DNA from: Candidatus Cloacimonadota bacterium
GTDB lineage: Bacteria > Muiribacteriota > UBA6191
DNA length: 64,000 bases
Assembly (NCBI GenBank): GCA_023954715.1
Contig: JAGSHD010000002.1
Span: 310,001 to 374,000, forward strand
Reading direction: 5' to 3'
The notes below the pieces were generated by a model. The model searched no databases, had not been told where the DNA came from, and saw nothing but the letters and a program-made list of their open reading frames with translations. Positions 1 through 8,691 of the stretch are shown here, in pieces. The translations under genes were made by a program, and so were the position numbers. Each line of letters begins with the position of its first letter. Within the stretch, counting starts at the first letter, position 1.

Positions 1-1
1 A

Positions 2-1546
2 ACTTTAACTAGCCTAGGTAGACGTTTTGATGGACCAACACCTCTGATTCAATCTCCTGTTCTATTTGTAATCAAAACAATAACACAGCATGATGAAAAT
101 ATTTCCAATGATCGATTGATAAAGCTTGGTAAATGGGCTGAAAAGCTTGGGAAAAACACAGAAAGCATTGGAGTTTTACAAAGTTTAATAGCTAAAAAGA
201 TTGAAAAGTCTCATCCAAAGGAGTCTGCAATATTTAAAAATAAAGGCTTAGACCAACAATATAATCATATTATGGGATTTGTCTCACGATCCGGAATTAC
301 ACTAATAGACATCTCCATTGTTTTGAGTTTTTCAATGTTTTGTTTTTATCTTTTGTTTAACTCATTCTTACGTTTAAAATACATTGGTATTCGTTACAAA
401 ATATCGAGTAATAGCTCTGATTCCACCTTTATCAAAACTATAAAAAACTGGTTTATTCCATCTCAAGTTTTTGCAAATAAAAAAGAGCTTTTAACCCTCT
501 TTTCAATTGCTTTTATTTATACAGTTACTCTAAGTATATGTATGATGAGTATCTCTAGCATCGGGGTTCAGGCACATCTACCTTATTCACTAGTTCAAGA
601 GGACTACAATAACCTAGAGTTAATCGAATCATTTAGTACCCTAAAAGCAAAAAATGAAGAAAATAAAGCCATAGACTACTTTTTGGCTTATACCTATATG
701 TCTCTATCTCAATATGAAAGAGCTAGAGAAATATTTTTAGACTTGTCACACAGTAAGCAGTTCAAAAACTCTAGTGAGCTTCATGTCAATTTTAACTATG
801 TGTTAGATCAGTTAAACTCTAAGTCTGATCGTTTCAAAGTAAACTTAGATCAAACAAATCAAGAAGTTTACCAAAAGATGATTCATTTTCACAAAAAGAA
901 GATTCTTCCTCCTTCACCAGAGATGTGGTCTCTTTTATTAGATAAACATCCTATATTCAGTGCAAAATGGTGTGGGCAATTAGTCGATGCTTGGACTCAA
1001 TTACTAATTGGACATTATGACCCTATCAAAGCCAAAAGTTGGTTCATACCACTTATCATGTTTCTTATGCTTGTTAGCCCACTCTTATTATTGTTTAAAG
1101 TTCAAAATTACCATTTATGTGAGTGTGAAACACCAATTCTAAAGAATGAAGAGTTTTGTAGCTCTTGTGAAGAAAACAACAAATGGAATGATGAAGAACT
1201 TCTAAGAAAAAGTAAATTTACTTATCAAAATTTGTTTAACTTTAAGCCTTTATCATTATTAGCTCCAGGATTGAGTCTGCTTACAAAATCTAAATATCAA
1301 GGAGTCGGAATCATATTGTTAATCGTATGGATCGTTACCGTAGCTGGCTCGTTAATGATTTATTCAAATCTCCCAGTAGCGATTGGCCTTTTAGGCAAAA
1401 TGGGTACTCCTTCATTTGGTAGCATGGACTATCTAAAATATAATGTTCACTTTGAACCAATCGCTACTCTTTGGATTCAAGCTTGCTCTGTTGGGTTAAT
1501 CTCTTCATATTTAGTGAACTTAGGATTTGTACTTAAAAAGAAGTAA
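2..1546 (+). CDS. Membrane protein with CxC...CxxC zinc-ribbon-like motif (5' end outside window)
   Basis: The frame is open from base 2, with no stop before the TTG at 116, so the gene almost certainly starts upstream of the window. I do not recognise the family. Hydrophobic segments lie at about 300-365 and 485-560. A soluble TPR-like stretch follows (YTYMSLSQYERAREIF), then a third segment near 1037-1095. Directly after it is a four-cysteine cluster (CEC, nine residues, CSSC; about 1118-1170) that looks like a zinc ribbon on the cytoplasmic face. Two or three more membrane helices complete the C-terminus. A good terminator follows. Function unknown; a scaffold or sensor role is only a guess. 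Confidence 0.75.
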   Translation, partial: TLTSLGRRFDGPTPLIQSPVLFVIKTITQHDENISNDRLIKLGKWAEKLGKNTESIGVLQSLIAKKIEKSHPKESAIFKNKGLDQQYNHIMGFVSRSGITLIDISIVLSFSMFCFYLLFNSFLRLKYIGIRYKISSNSSDSTFIKTIKNWFIPSQVFANKKELLTLFSIAFIYTVTLSICMMSISSIGVQAHLPYSLVQEDYNNLELIESFSTLKAKNEENKAIDYFLAYTYMSLSQYERAREIFLDLSHSKQFKNSSELHVNFNYVLDQLNSKSDRFKVNLDQTNQEVYQKMIHFHKKKILPPSPEMWSLLLDKHPIFSAKWCGQLVDAWTQLLIGHYDPIKAKSWFIPLIMFLMLVSPLLLLFKVQNYHLCECETPILKNEEFCSSCEENNKWNDEELLRKSKFTYQNLFNFKPLSLLAPGLSLLTKSKYQGVGIILLIVWIVTVAGSLMIYSNLPVAIGLLGKMGTPSFGSMDYLKYNVHFEPIATLWIQACSVGLISSYLVNLGFVLKKK

Positions 1547-1558
1547 GATTTGATAAAT

Positions 1559-1596
1559 AACACGCAAGATATCGCGAGGTATGTTGCGTGTTTTTT
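1559..1596 (+). terminator. Intrinsic terminator of the membrane protein gene
   Basis: Perfect 9-bp arms AACACGCAA (1559-1567) and TTGCGTGTT (1584-1592) with a 16-nt loop, running into six T (1591-1596). Confidence 0.8.
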
Positions 1597-1638
1597 ATAC
1601 AAACATCGAATGTTTAGCTTATTTTGAAAAACTATTAC

Positions 1639-2373
1639 TTATATATGATTTATAAGCTTATCTGATCTTCCACGTAAAATTTCATTTCTTCGCAGTTTGA
1701 AAATCATATTGGTTTTTTTGGTATGAACTATTCTATCAATTCTAAACAGCCTTACTGATTTGCGAAGATCATCCCAACATAAAAAGTACCAAACAGGAAA
1801 CTCTAAATATAATATATGAGGTTCTATCAAGCGTTCAGTTAACTCATTGTTTGCTGATTTATATTTGATTTTTACTTTGGTAAGATTAAAGAAACTATCA
1901 CTTAGATCACCTATGACATCTTGTTGAGGTTGCACATATCCTTGAAGAACTTTATCCGAGGCAATATTGCCGATTAAGACTCGTTTTCTAACTTTAGAAA
2001 TTATTTGTTGCTGCTCAATTGGAAAAGCAGATGAAATCCTACTTTTAATAGAATGAATGTTATCAACTAATATAGGTGACTTAATCGATTCGGTAATTCC
2101 TAGTGAAACTAATAAAGTAATAACTTCTGAGTTGTTTAGCTGAAGTCGATTTAAGCCCCATCGTCCAACTATAGAGATTCCTCCACCCCGACCTCTTTCT
2201 GACTCAATCGGAACACCAGACTCTTTGAGTTCCGCTAAGTCTCGCATAAGAGTTCGATAACTGATATCAAGCTGATCACAAAGCCGTGCACTAGTCCAAT
2301 AGCTCTCTGACCTCAGACAATTAATAATTTTCTCGTGTCTCTCTTTTTTTTCTCTTAAGCTACCTTTTCCCAT
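1639..2373 (-). CDS. HTH/WYL-domain transcriptional regulator (YafY-like)
   Basis: 244 residues. The N-terminal 70 residues form a winged helix-turn-helix of the DeoR/HTH_11 type (WTSARLCDQLDISYRTLMRDL), ending in the glycine-rich wing GRGGGI. The C-terminal half (about 135-240) is a WYL-type domain, with FPVWYFLCWDD in place of the canonical WYL and a following FRIDRI strand. Such proteins usually repress or activate a neighbouring gene in response to a small ligand bound by WYL. It is divergent from the hydrolase at 2456 across 82 bp, and a palindrome lies in between, so autoregulation and control of the hydrolase are likely. No Shine-Dalgarno is visible before the ATG. Confidence 0.88.
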   Translation of the reverse strand: MGKGSLREKKERHEKIINCLRSESYWTSARLCDQLDISYRTLMRDLAELKESGVPIESERGRGGGISIVGRWGLNRLQLNNSEVITLLVSLGITESIKSPILVDNIHSIKSRISSAFPIEQQQIISKVRKRVLIGNIASDKVLQGYVQPQQDVIGDLSDSFFNLTKVKIKYKSANNELTERLIEPHILYLEFPVWYFLCWDDLRKSVRLFRIDRIVHTKKTNMIFKLRRNEILRGRSDKLINHI

Positions 2374-2411
2374 ATTTTTAAGATATCAGAAATATGCCAA
2401 ATAGTGTCATA

Positions 2412-2423
2412 TATACCGGTATA
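2412..2423. promoter_or_regulatory. 12-bp palindrome overlapping a -10 box, candidate WYL-regulator operator
   Basis: TATACCGGTATA is a perfect palindrome. It overlaps a TATAAT hexamer at 2420-2425, the likely -10 of the hydrolase gene, whose start has a strong AAGGAG ribosome site. The position suits an operator for the divergently encoded regulator. No convincing -35 is visible. Confidence 0.5.
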
Positions 2424-2455
2424 ATATATTTATATTACAAAAAAGGAGTAAAGAA

Positions 2456-3397
2456 ATGTATACACTATCAGATTTTCCTAAGCCCAACTATATCTCAGTA
2501 AATGGTATAACACTTGAGGTCTTTGAGGCTGGACAAAACAATAAAAATCCTATCGTACTCTGTCACGGATGGCCAGAACATGCTTTTTCATGGCGCTATC
2601 AAATCCCAGCACTTGTAGAGTCTGGATATCATGTAATCGTTCCAAACCAAAGAGGCTACGGAAACTCATCTCGACCTAGCGAGGTAAGCCACTATGACAT
2701 CGAGCATTTAGCTGGTGATCTTGTTTCGCTTTTAGATCATTATGGATATGAAAAGGCTACTTTTATTGGACATGATTGGGGAGCAAGTGTTGTTTGGTGG
2801 CTGAGCCTGCTACACCCAAATCGTGTAGACAAAATTATAAATCTATCTTTACCATATCAAGAGCGTGGAGATAAGCCCTGGCTAGAGTTAATGGAAGAGT
2901 TTTTAGGGAGCGATTATTATTTTGTCCACTTTAATCAAAAACCTGGAGTTGCTGATACTATTTTAGATGCAAACACTTCTCAATTTCTACAAAATCTATT
3001 TCGTAAAAGTATCCCTATTACCCCTCCTCAACCTGGAATGATGATGATCAATTTGGCTCAGTCTAAGGTAGCAGCTGGTGAGCCTCTTATGAGCGATCAA
3101 GAGATGTCTGTTTTTATTTCTTCCTTTGAAAAGTCAGGATTTACAGGATCGATCAACTGGTATAGAAACCTAGATCGAAATTGGCATCTATTAAAAGATG
3201 TAGACCCAGTTATTCAACAGCCTGCATTGATGATTTATGGAGAGTTAGATCAAATTCCTAAGGGTGATAGATTAAGTGAATTTGTGCCTAATGTTACAGA
3301 AGCAAGTTTAAAATGCGGTCATTGGATTCAACAAGAAATGCCTGAACAAACCAACCAAATTATATTAAATTGGCTTGAGGAGCAAGACGGGATTTAA
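2456..3397 (+). CDS. Alpha/beta-hydrolase, soluble epoxide-hydrolase-like
   Basis: 313 residues, full length for the family. The oxyanion-hole motif HGWP is at residues 37-40. The nucleophile elbow GHDWG has Asp107 as nucleophile, as in epoxide hydrolases and haloacid/fluoroacetate dehalogenases. The acid is probably Asp265 in GELDQ and the catalytic base His289 in CGHWIQQEMPE. RGYGNS follows the first strand pair, as is typical. No signal peptide, so cytoplasmic. The HGWPE motif favours epoxide hydrolase over dehalogenase; the substrate cannot be told. Probably controlled by the divergent WYL regulator. Confidence 0.85.
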   Translation: MYTLSDFPKPNYISVNGITLEVFEAGQNNKNPIVLCHGWPEHAFSWRYQIPALVESGYHVIVPNQRGYGNSSRPSEVSHYDIEHLAGDLVSLLDHYGYEKATFIGHDWGASVVWWLSLLHPNRVDKIINLSLPYQERGDKPWLELMEEFLGSDYYFVHFNQKPGVADTILDANTSQFLQNLFRKSIPITPPQPGMMMINLAQSKVAAGEPLMSDQEMSVFISSFEKSGFTGSINWYRNLDRNWHLLKDVDPVIQQPALMIYGELDQIPKGDRLSEFVPNVTEASLKCGHWIQQEMPEQTNQIILNWLEEQDGI

Positions 3398-3607
3398 GTG
3401 GGTGCGGTTGAGGAAACAGAGTTTGGTTAGCCTAGTGTAAAACTAAAGACGCCACATAATCTAAGTTATTTTGTGTCAACAAAAGCTTCATTTACTAGAT
3501 AAAGGTTCATTCATAATATTTGTTTAAACCACTAAACTTACTCTTGTTGAAGCTTAAAAAACCTGTAGTTTAATATGCATTATAGATCGAAACAGATTGC
3601 TTTCTAT

Positions 3608-3641
3608 TATTAAATGTTTTAATCTTTACAAACATTTAATA
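3608..3641 (+). promoter_or_regulatory. 12-bp perfect inverted repeat in the leader of the small zincin gene
   Basis: TATTAAATGTTT (3608-3619) and AAACATTTAATA (3630-3641) pair perfectly around a 10-nt loop, ending 7 nt before the ATG at 3649. No T tract follows, so it does not look like a terminator. It could be an operator or a leader hairpin that hides the start. The rest of the gap from 3398 holds nothing I recognise. Confidence 0.6.
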
Positions 3642-3648
3642 GCAGAAG

Positions 3649-4104
3649 ATGTGTGATATGAGATTCTATGCATATTGGAATATATTATTGTTTATTTTCG
3701 GATTAAAGTTTTGCGTCGTCTCACATGTAAAAGACTTAAATAAAAACACCGAATTACAAATCCAATTAACCAAAATCTATGAGAACTTAGACAAAACAGA
3801 AGTGGGTAAACCCGTCGTTACCACACTTAAGAATATAAGCATTGAATTTAATCCCAAACTATTTAGAAAGTATGTAGCTAGAAATATTACTGAAAATGGC
3901 CTTTCTAGGATTGAAATCAATCCAAAACTTTGGAATAATTACTCTAATTTACGTAAGGAATTTTTAATTCTACATGAAGGCTCTCATGCTAAATTTTCAA
4001 AAGAAGGCTCTTTGATTGATGATGAGCTATCAGCCTATCAAAATGAACTAGTTTATGCGTTAGAAAAGTCTATCAAAGATATTGATATGAACAATAGATT
4101 ATGA
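3649..4104 (+). CDS. Small putative zinc metalloprotease (HExxH) with N-terminal hydrophobic segment
   Basis: 151 residues. An N-terminal hydrophobic stretch (about 6-25) could be a signal anchor. The motif LHEGSH (His109, Glu110, His113) is an HExxH zinc-binding site, and DDELSAYQNE follows 12 residues later and could give the third ligand. This is the minimal gluzincin/zincin layout; the rest matches no family I know. ATG at 3649 and a second in-frame ATG at 3658 are both possible, neither with a good ribosome site. The next ORF continues in the same frame after the TGA, so this may be the N-terminal part of a longer ancestral protein. Confidence 0.6.
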   Translation: MCDMRFYAYWNILLFIFGLKFCVVSHVKDLNKNTELQIQLTKIYENLDKTEVGKPVVTTLKNISIEFNPKLFRKYVARNITENGLSRIEINPKLWNNYSNLRKEFLILHEGSHAKFSKEGSLIDDELSAYQNELVYALEKSIKDIDMNNRL

Positions 4105-4128
4105 AAGTATTTTCAAAAGTGGGAGGAG

Positions 4129-4668
4129 TTGGAAAAATTAAGAAGATTGGCATATTGGCTTCCTGATTTATCCTCGACTGAAATCAAAACTCATAGAGCT
4201 AATTTTAACAAACTATATAATGAACTGAATTCAATTAAAGACTTTTTATGTGATCAAGCAGAGGGCTTGTATAAGTTTTATAAAGATACGGGATCATTTT
4301 ACTGGTCTAAAGAAAGATTATATAGGAATGGTCCACATCATGTTAGTTTAGTTGAAGTAGAAAACTTATTGAAATTATATGGGGCTGATGTAAATAATGT
4401 CTTGAACTCTGTTCAAACTTTAATTGATCTTAAAAATTCAAAAGCTATATCCAAAGCACAGATAACTGAGCTCAATAGAAAATATGACGGTTTCTACTAC
4501 ATCTTTGGTGATAATCGATATCGCTGGTCAGTCGTCAAAATGGCTCAAAGAGTTGGTAATTTAAAAGTTTTACAAAGCTGGAAAAACCAATTGGGAAATT
4601 TTGATACAACTGGAAAAGAAGAACTCAAATTAAATATTGAAAAGTGGATTACAAAAAACTCTGATTAA
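4129..4668 (+). CDS. Unknown helical protein, same frame as the zincin and lacking a good start
   Basis: 179 residues from a TTG at 4129. I do not recognise it; it is charged, mostly helical and has no membrane segment. The reading frame is open straight from the TGA that ends the upstream zincin ORF (4102-4104), and no in-frame ATG occurs near its beginning. A strong GGGAGGAG (4121-4128) abuts the TTG with no spacing, which is poor for initiation. So either it starts inefficiently at TTG, or the two ORFs were one gene now interrupted by a single nonsense codon. Coding character is good up to TAA at 4668. Confidence 0.5.
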   Translation: MEKLRRLAYWLPDLSSTEIKTHRANFNKLYNELNSIKDFLCDQAEGLYKFYKDTGSFYWSKERLYRNGPHHVSLVEVENLLKLYGADVNNVLNSVQTLIDLKNSKAISKAQITELNRKYDGFYYIFGDNRYRWSVVKMAQRVGNLKVLQSWKNQLGNFDTTGKEELKLNIEKWITKNSD

Positions 4669-4738
4669 GCTTTCTTTTTTAACTTAAGTCCTATAAGGAC
4701 ATCAAATATATGCTTAGATATATCACATTAACAAAAGA

Positions 4739-7183
4739 TCACTCAAAATAATCCAAAACATCTTGATCACAAATCAGTAAGGTATTGATATTTTGACTCA
4801 ATTGATAGTAGTTAACTCTACCTTTTTTTGTTGAGGTTATTATACTTTTGTCTTGGTCATTTAGATGAACTCTTAGTCTAGAAAGACTCACTCGAAAGTT
4901 ATTTAGATCGCTATCATTACATACGGTCTGTTTATACCAGAGTCTAACTATATCTGTTGAATCTAATCTCTTATCCTGATTCAAAACAAATACTATCAAT
5001 AGCTTAAGTACCTTTTGACTATTGCTAAACTCTAGCTCTTGGTTATCAAAAGTATAGACCTGCTGACAAGTGTTGATCAGCAAATCAAATGTACTTAAAT
5101 TAAGTTCTATTTTTTTGGAGTTTGTCAAAACAGATCCTTTTGCTCCCCCTTCAAAATAATACTGTAATGGCTCAGGAGATAGGCCCACTTCGAAGCACTC
5201 AAGACTTTTTAAATAAAACAACTGAGCTTCAAAGCTAATATTTTTAAAGATTTCTCTCTTGGTATCTTCGAAGTCAGATTTAATCTTGAGTTTTTCTCTA
5301 CACAAAGATATAAAGTAATCAACAAAAAGTTTAGTATGATAAATACCCACATTAACCTCAGAAAACTTGCATTTTTCCAACAATTTCAATGCTGAAGAAT
5401 ATGACGAAGTCGAATACTGATATAACCCCTTCAAAAAGAGTCCTATATGAGTTATTTTTTTGGATTCGTCGAGACTAATTCTGAACAAATAAGCTTCTAT
5501 TTTTTCGAGATTACCAGCCATTAATTCAAATAAAAGTAACTCACAAAAGTATAGAGTTTCTTGTTGTATTTTAATATGAGAACCATGTTCAAAATATGCT
5601 TCTGAAATCAGTGCATGAGCAGATACATAATCAAATTCAAAAGCTTTTTTATAAGCAAGTAATCTATATTCAAAATAGTCCTGTTTCAACCTCAGGTTTT
5701 GGTAATCTCTTTGCAAAGTTTCTATTGTATTATTTAACTGTACAAAATCTAATAAATACAAATTGCAATAGGCGATTTGAACTAATGCTAAATAAGCTTC
5801 ATGTGGATAGTTTGATTCTTCGAATTTTTCATATATATCAATCAACTGCTTCTTGGCTGAAGTAACACTCCCTTCAATTCTGTTTAACTTTGCCCTAAAG
5901 AATAATAATCTATTTTTTATATAGTCAAACAAAAAACAAGACTGAATCGAAATCAAGCTTACCAAGTCTTTTGCCTTTTGAATACTCCCCTCTTCAATCA
6001 ATAAGTCTAAGAGTTCAAAATATAGATAAGTCTCTATATTTTCTGGAAAACCTGACCTTTGAATCTGTTCTATTAAGTTTAAAATGTTTTTCGAATCTAA
6101 CCGCTCTAAAACATTCAGTAGCTCGTTTGATTGATTGCTATGTGTATAATTGATTAGCTCATCTGACTCACAATGAAAGGCCAGTATTAGATACAATTCT
6201 AGATCTTGAATTGGTAAAAGCTTCAGTTGATTTCCTTGCCTTTTAAAGGGGCGATAAAAAGTCAATAACGACCCTTTATCCAAAATGATTGAATGATAGA
6301 ATTTTTCCCAAGTTGAATATAATAATGTAAAGTCATTATTCTCTAAACAAAGGCTATACAAGTTTAAAAAATCCGTTAAATAATGTTCGTTGCTACCACA
6401 AAGAAATGCAGAAAAATCCTGAAGAAATCGATTAAACTCCAATTCTGTGTTTGTCTCCAAAGAAGGTAATTCAAACTTAAGTCGTACACAGTTATTGTGA
6501 ATATATAAAAGTCCTTCATCTAGCAAATCATTTAATCGTCCATAGTAATTATTAAATCTGTGTACAGAAGTAAATGGATATAACATAGCAATTGATCTTA
6601 TAAAGTTTTGATCTTCCACTTTTACTTGTGGAGATCTATTTTCTAAACCTAAATAATCCGCAAACAATTTTATACTTTTTCTGTCGTAACTTAAATTAAA
6701 TGACTCTACGTATTCAAAAAATTGGACAACCCTTTTTTGACTTCCGTTAAACTTGACCAACAGAGAGTGACATAGATCATACCCAATATTATCTACAAAC
6801 CCCTCCATTCTACTAAATTCGTAAATTTCATGAGCACTTTGCAGTTCAAATAGGTGCAAAACCTTGAAACGAACTTTTGTACTCAATATAGACAGCAAAT
6901 TTTCATTACTTAAAAGTACAACTTTAGATTTGTAAGACAGTAAGCCATCCAAATTATTTTTTAGCCAGGATTTATCAACCTGATCTATAATTAAATCTTC
7001 CCCATCAAAAGCAACACTTTGAGAGTCAAGTGACTTGTATAAGTATCTTGAAAACTCCTTCCACTTCTTAATTTGATAAGTTTTTCCACATCCTGATGGG
7101 CCATAAATTATTACTAATCCATATGCATCAACTATATCGTTTAATCTATTTAGTGCTTCATCATTAGACATGGAATTACTCAA
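4739..7183 (-). CDS. STAND-like P-loop ATPase transcriptional regulator with C-terminal winged helix
   Basis: 814 residues. Walker A GPSGCGKT lies at residues 28-35, and KVVLLSNEN nearby is a probable Walker B-side strand. The middle (about 220-680) is helical with paired-helix, TPR-like periodicity, as in MalT/AfsR-type signal-transduction ATPases. The last about 110 residues (NFRVSLSRLRVHL ... KKGRVNYYQL) resemble an OmpR/BTAD-type winged helix. The gene begins 13 bp after the catalase-like gene on the same strand, so the two are probably co-transcribed. OmpR-type wings often bind direct repeats one helical turn apart, and such repeats lie upstream of this operon (8419-8443). The ligand is unknown. 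Confidence 0.7.
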   Translation of the reverse strand: MSNSMSNDEALNRLNDIVDAYGLVIIYGPSGCGKTYQIKKWKEFSRYLYKSLDSQSVAFDGEDLIIDQVDKSWLKNNLDGLLSYKSKVVLLSNENLLSILSTKVRFKVLHLFELQSAHEIYEFSRMEGFVDNIGYDLCHSLLVKFNGSQKRVVQFFEYVESFNLSYDRKSIKLFADYLGLENRSPQVKVEDQNFIRSIAMLYPFTSVHRFNNYYGRLNDLLDEGLLYIHNNCVRLKFELPSLETNTELEFNRFLQDFSAFLCGSNEHYLTDFLNLYSLCLENNDFTLLYSTWEKFYHSIILDKGSLLTFYRPFKRQGNQLKLLPIQDLELYLILAFHCESDELINYTHSNQSNELLNVLERLDSKNILNLIEQIQRSGFPENIETYLYFELLDLLIEEGSIQKAKDLVSLISIQSCFLFDYIKNRLLFFRAKLNRIEGSVTSAKKQLIDIYEKFEESNYPHEAYLALVQIAYCNLYLLDFVQLNNTIETLQRDYQNLRLKQDYFEYRLLAYKKAFEFDYVSAHALISEAYFEHGSHIKIQQETLYFCELLLFELMAGNLEKIEAYLFRISLDESKKITHIGLFLKGLYQYSTSSYSSALKLLEKCKFSEVNVGIYHTKLFVDYFISLCREKLKIKSDFEDTKREIFKNISFEAQLFYLKSLECFEVGLSPEPLQYYFEGGAKGSVLTNSKKIELNLSTFDLLINTCQQVYTFDNQELEFSNSQKVLKLLIVFVLNQDKRLDSTDIVRLWYKQTVCNDSDLNNFRVSLSRLRVHLNDQDKSIITSTKKGRVNYYQLSQNINTLLICDQDVLDYFE

Positions 7184-7196
7184 TCATTTAATGGGA

Positions 7197-8348
7197 TTAC
7201 TTTTGTAGCTTTTCTATGGATTTTGTTCTCATCAGCTTGATATCATCTTTAGAGATCTTCTTTGTATTCGCATTTCTTCCAACTTGGCTAGCCTGATAAG
7301 TCAAAATTCGTGCTCTACCAAGATTACTTAAAGGCCTATGATCACTGTGGTAGTTTCCTGGAGAAAATCTTGCGTATTCACAAGTTTGCTCATGAACCAA
7401 AGTTTTAATATTTTGTTGTTCAAAAACTAGATTGGCCACGTGAATCACAGGAGACTCTTTTTCAGTCCATCGATCTACATTATCCTCTATAGGAGTAGAC
7501 TTTTCATCCATATCTAATTGTAGTCCAATCTTAAAAGTCATTGGTCCTTTCTCTAGTCTATCTTGTAAATCGACCTTCAAAAAGTTTTTTCCTTTTCCTA
7601 TTAAAGATCGGACACTATCTTCCTTGCTTTCTGTTGGAATAACAACCATTTTCATAGCTCTGTCTGGACCTAATAAGTAAGGGTGACCGCCCCAATAATG
7701 TATTGTAGCCAAACTTTTTACCTTGTAGGGAAGTAAGCCTGTCGCTTTTATCACTCCAACTCCAGCTCTAGGATTTAAAGTTGCATAAATAGATGTTCCA
7801 ACTATAGCTCCATGTTTTACAACTTTTTGAGTGAAATCTAAAAATTGCTCAGCGTCTTTTGCTATCCCTACTGGTATATTGATCAACAAAAAGTCTGCAT
7901 TTTTGTTTTCTTGTGCATCTATGACTTTAATAGCCATTCCTCTAAAATCTGGCTTTTTGTCATGATCTATCAACCCTAACCCATTTGAAAATCTAGCAAG
8001 CACATCAAAAGACTGATCTTCTTCAAACAAGCCTTTGTAAGTAGCTCTATCCTTATCCAATGGTCTATCAGCGATTGTAGTCAATCTTCCCGTTACACAT
8101 CCATGCTGTTTTGCATGAAATACACGTCTTGGCCTTAGATTTTTTTTAGCTAAAACTTTTTGACCATTCAAAATTATTTGAGATCCCTTGGCAAACTGCT
8201 CTAGTTCTGCTTCTTTGGAACCCCCAAAGTATTTTTCATTTTTATATAGATCAAAATTATATAGACTGTTCTTATCATTCTGTCCATGTGATGTACTGGC
8301 AAAAACTAATGCGCTGACTACACTTACTTTTATTATTTTCATTAACAT
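7197..8348 (-). CDS. Secreted catalase-like heme protein (SrpA-type)
   Basis: 383 residues from ATG 8348, chosen because GGAGGG sits 5 bases upstream and it exposes a clean signal peptide (KIIKVSVVSALVFASTSHG). An upstream in-frame start at 8420 would bury that peptide. The catalase fold is recognised from RRVFHAKQHGCVTG (distal His), LARFSNG, FRGMAIKV and the late ARFSPGNYHSDHRPLSNLGRAR block. It is shorter than full catalases (about 480 or more residues) and matches the minimal SrpA-like catalase-related peroxidase group. It probably acts on peroxides in the periplasm. First gene of an operon with the STAND-like regulator. Confidence 0.82.
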   Translation of the reverse strand: MLMKIIKVSVVSALVFASTSHGQNDKNSLYNFDLYKNEKYFGGSKEAELEQFAKGSQIILNGQKVLAKKNLRPRRVFHAKQHGCVTGRLTTIADRPLDKDRATYKGLFEEDQSFDVLARFSNGLGLIDHDKKPDFRGMAIKVIDAQENKNADFLLINIPVGIAKDAEQFLDFTQKVVKHGAIVGTSIYATLNPRAGVGVIKATGLLPYKVKSLATIHYWGGHPYLLGPDRAMKMVVIPTESKEDSVRSLIGKGKNFLKVDLQDRLEKGPMTFKIGLQLDMDEKSTPIEDNVDRWTEKESPVIHVANLVFEQQNIKTLVHEQTCEYARFSPGNYHSDHRPLSNLGRARILTYQASQVGRNANTKKISKDDIKLMRTKSIEKLQK

Positions 8349-8367
8349 AATTACCCTCCGTTTTAGT

Positions 8368-8443
8368 AATATACTAATATCGTACGTAAGTGTTTGAAAA
8401 AGCTCACTCGATTTTAGCATTACTTTGTATTACTTTGCATTAA
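8368..8443 (-). promoter_or_regulatory. Promoter of the catalase-like operon with three GTAAT-type boxes at 10-bp period
   Basis: On the plus strand ATTAC, ATTAC and ATTAA start at 8419, 8429 and 8439, exactly 10 bp apart, with the longer unit GYATTAMWTT repeated. On the transcribed orientation these read as GTAAT-like boxes. A TATATT -10 candidate lies at 8373-8368, 45 bp downstream of the last box, preceded by CTTACGTA. The same layout is seen at 8556-8631 and 11325-11399. Confidence 0.55.
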
Positions 8444-8555
8444 ATCCTATTCAATTTTTTTGGATTGACTGAACTCCATTTGTAAGACTAACAGCTAGAA
8501 ATAGTTAATCAAACTACTATACGATTGTTCCTACTTTAGCTACTTCCCCTAAGAC

Positions 8556-8631
8556 TGTAATACGATGTAATGGTATGTAATAACTAAAAATTGTACATTT
8601 GTGCAACCTGTAAATAATACTTTCGTATAAA
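8556..8631 (+). promoter_or_regulatory. Promoter of the secreted protein gene with three exact TGTAAT boxes at 10-bp period
   Basis: TGTAAT occurs at 8556-8561, 8566-8571 and 8576-8581. A TATAAA hexamer follows at 8626-8631, 44 bp after the last box and about 60 bp before the ATG at 8692. Activation by an OmpR-like regulator binding direct repeats would fit. Confidence 0.55.
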
Positions 8632-8691
8632 TTGTGAACCAACTATTTTAATAGTTTTAACAAACAACGATGCTATGTTTAGGAGATAAAC

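Noticed and set aside
5596..6153. Plus-strand ORFs opposite the STAND-like regulator
   Set aside because: No ribosome sites and no protein-like pattern; shadows of the minus-strand gene.
8419..8443. A CRISPR-like or iteron array
   Set aside because: Only three 5-6 bp units at 10-bp period and no spacers; it fits operator repeats better.
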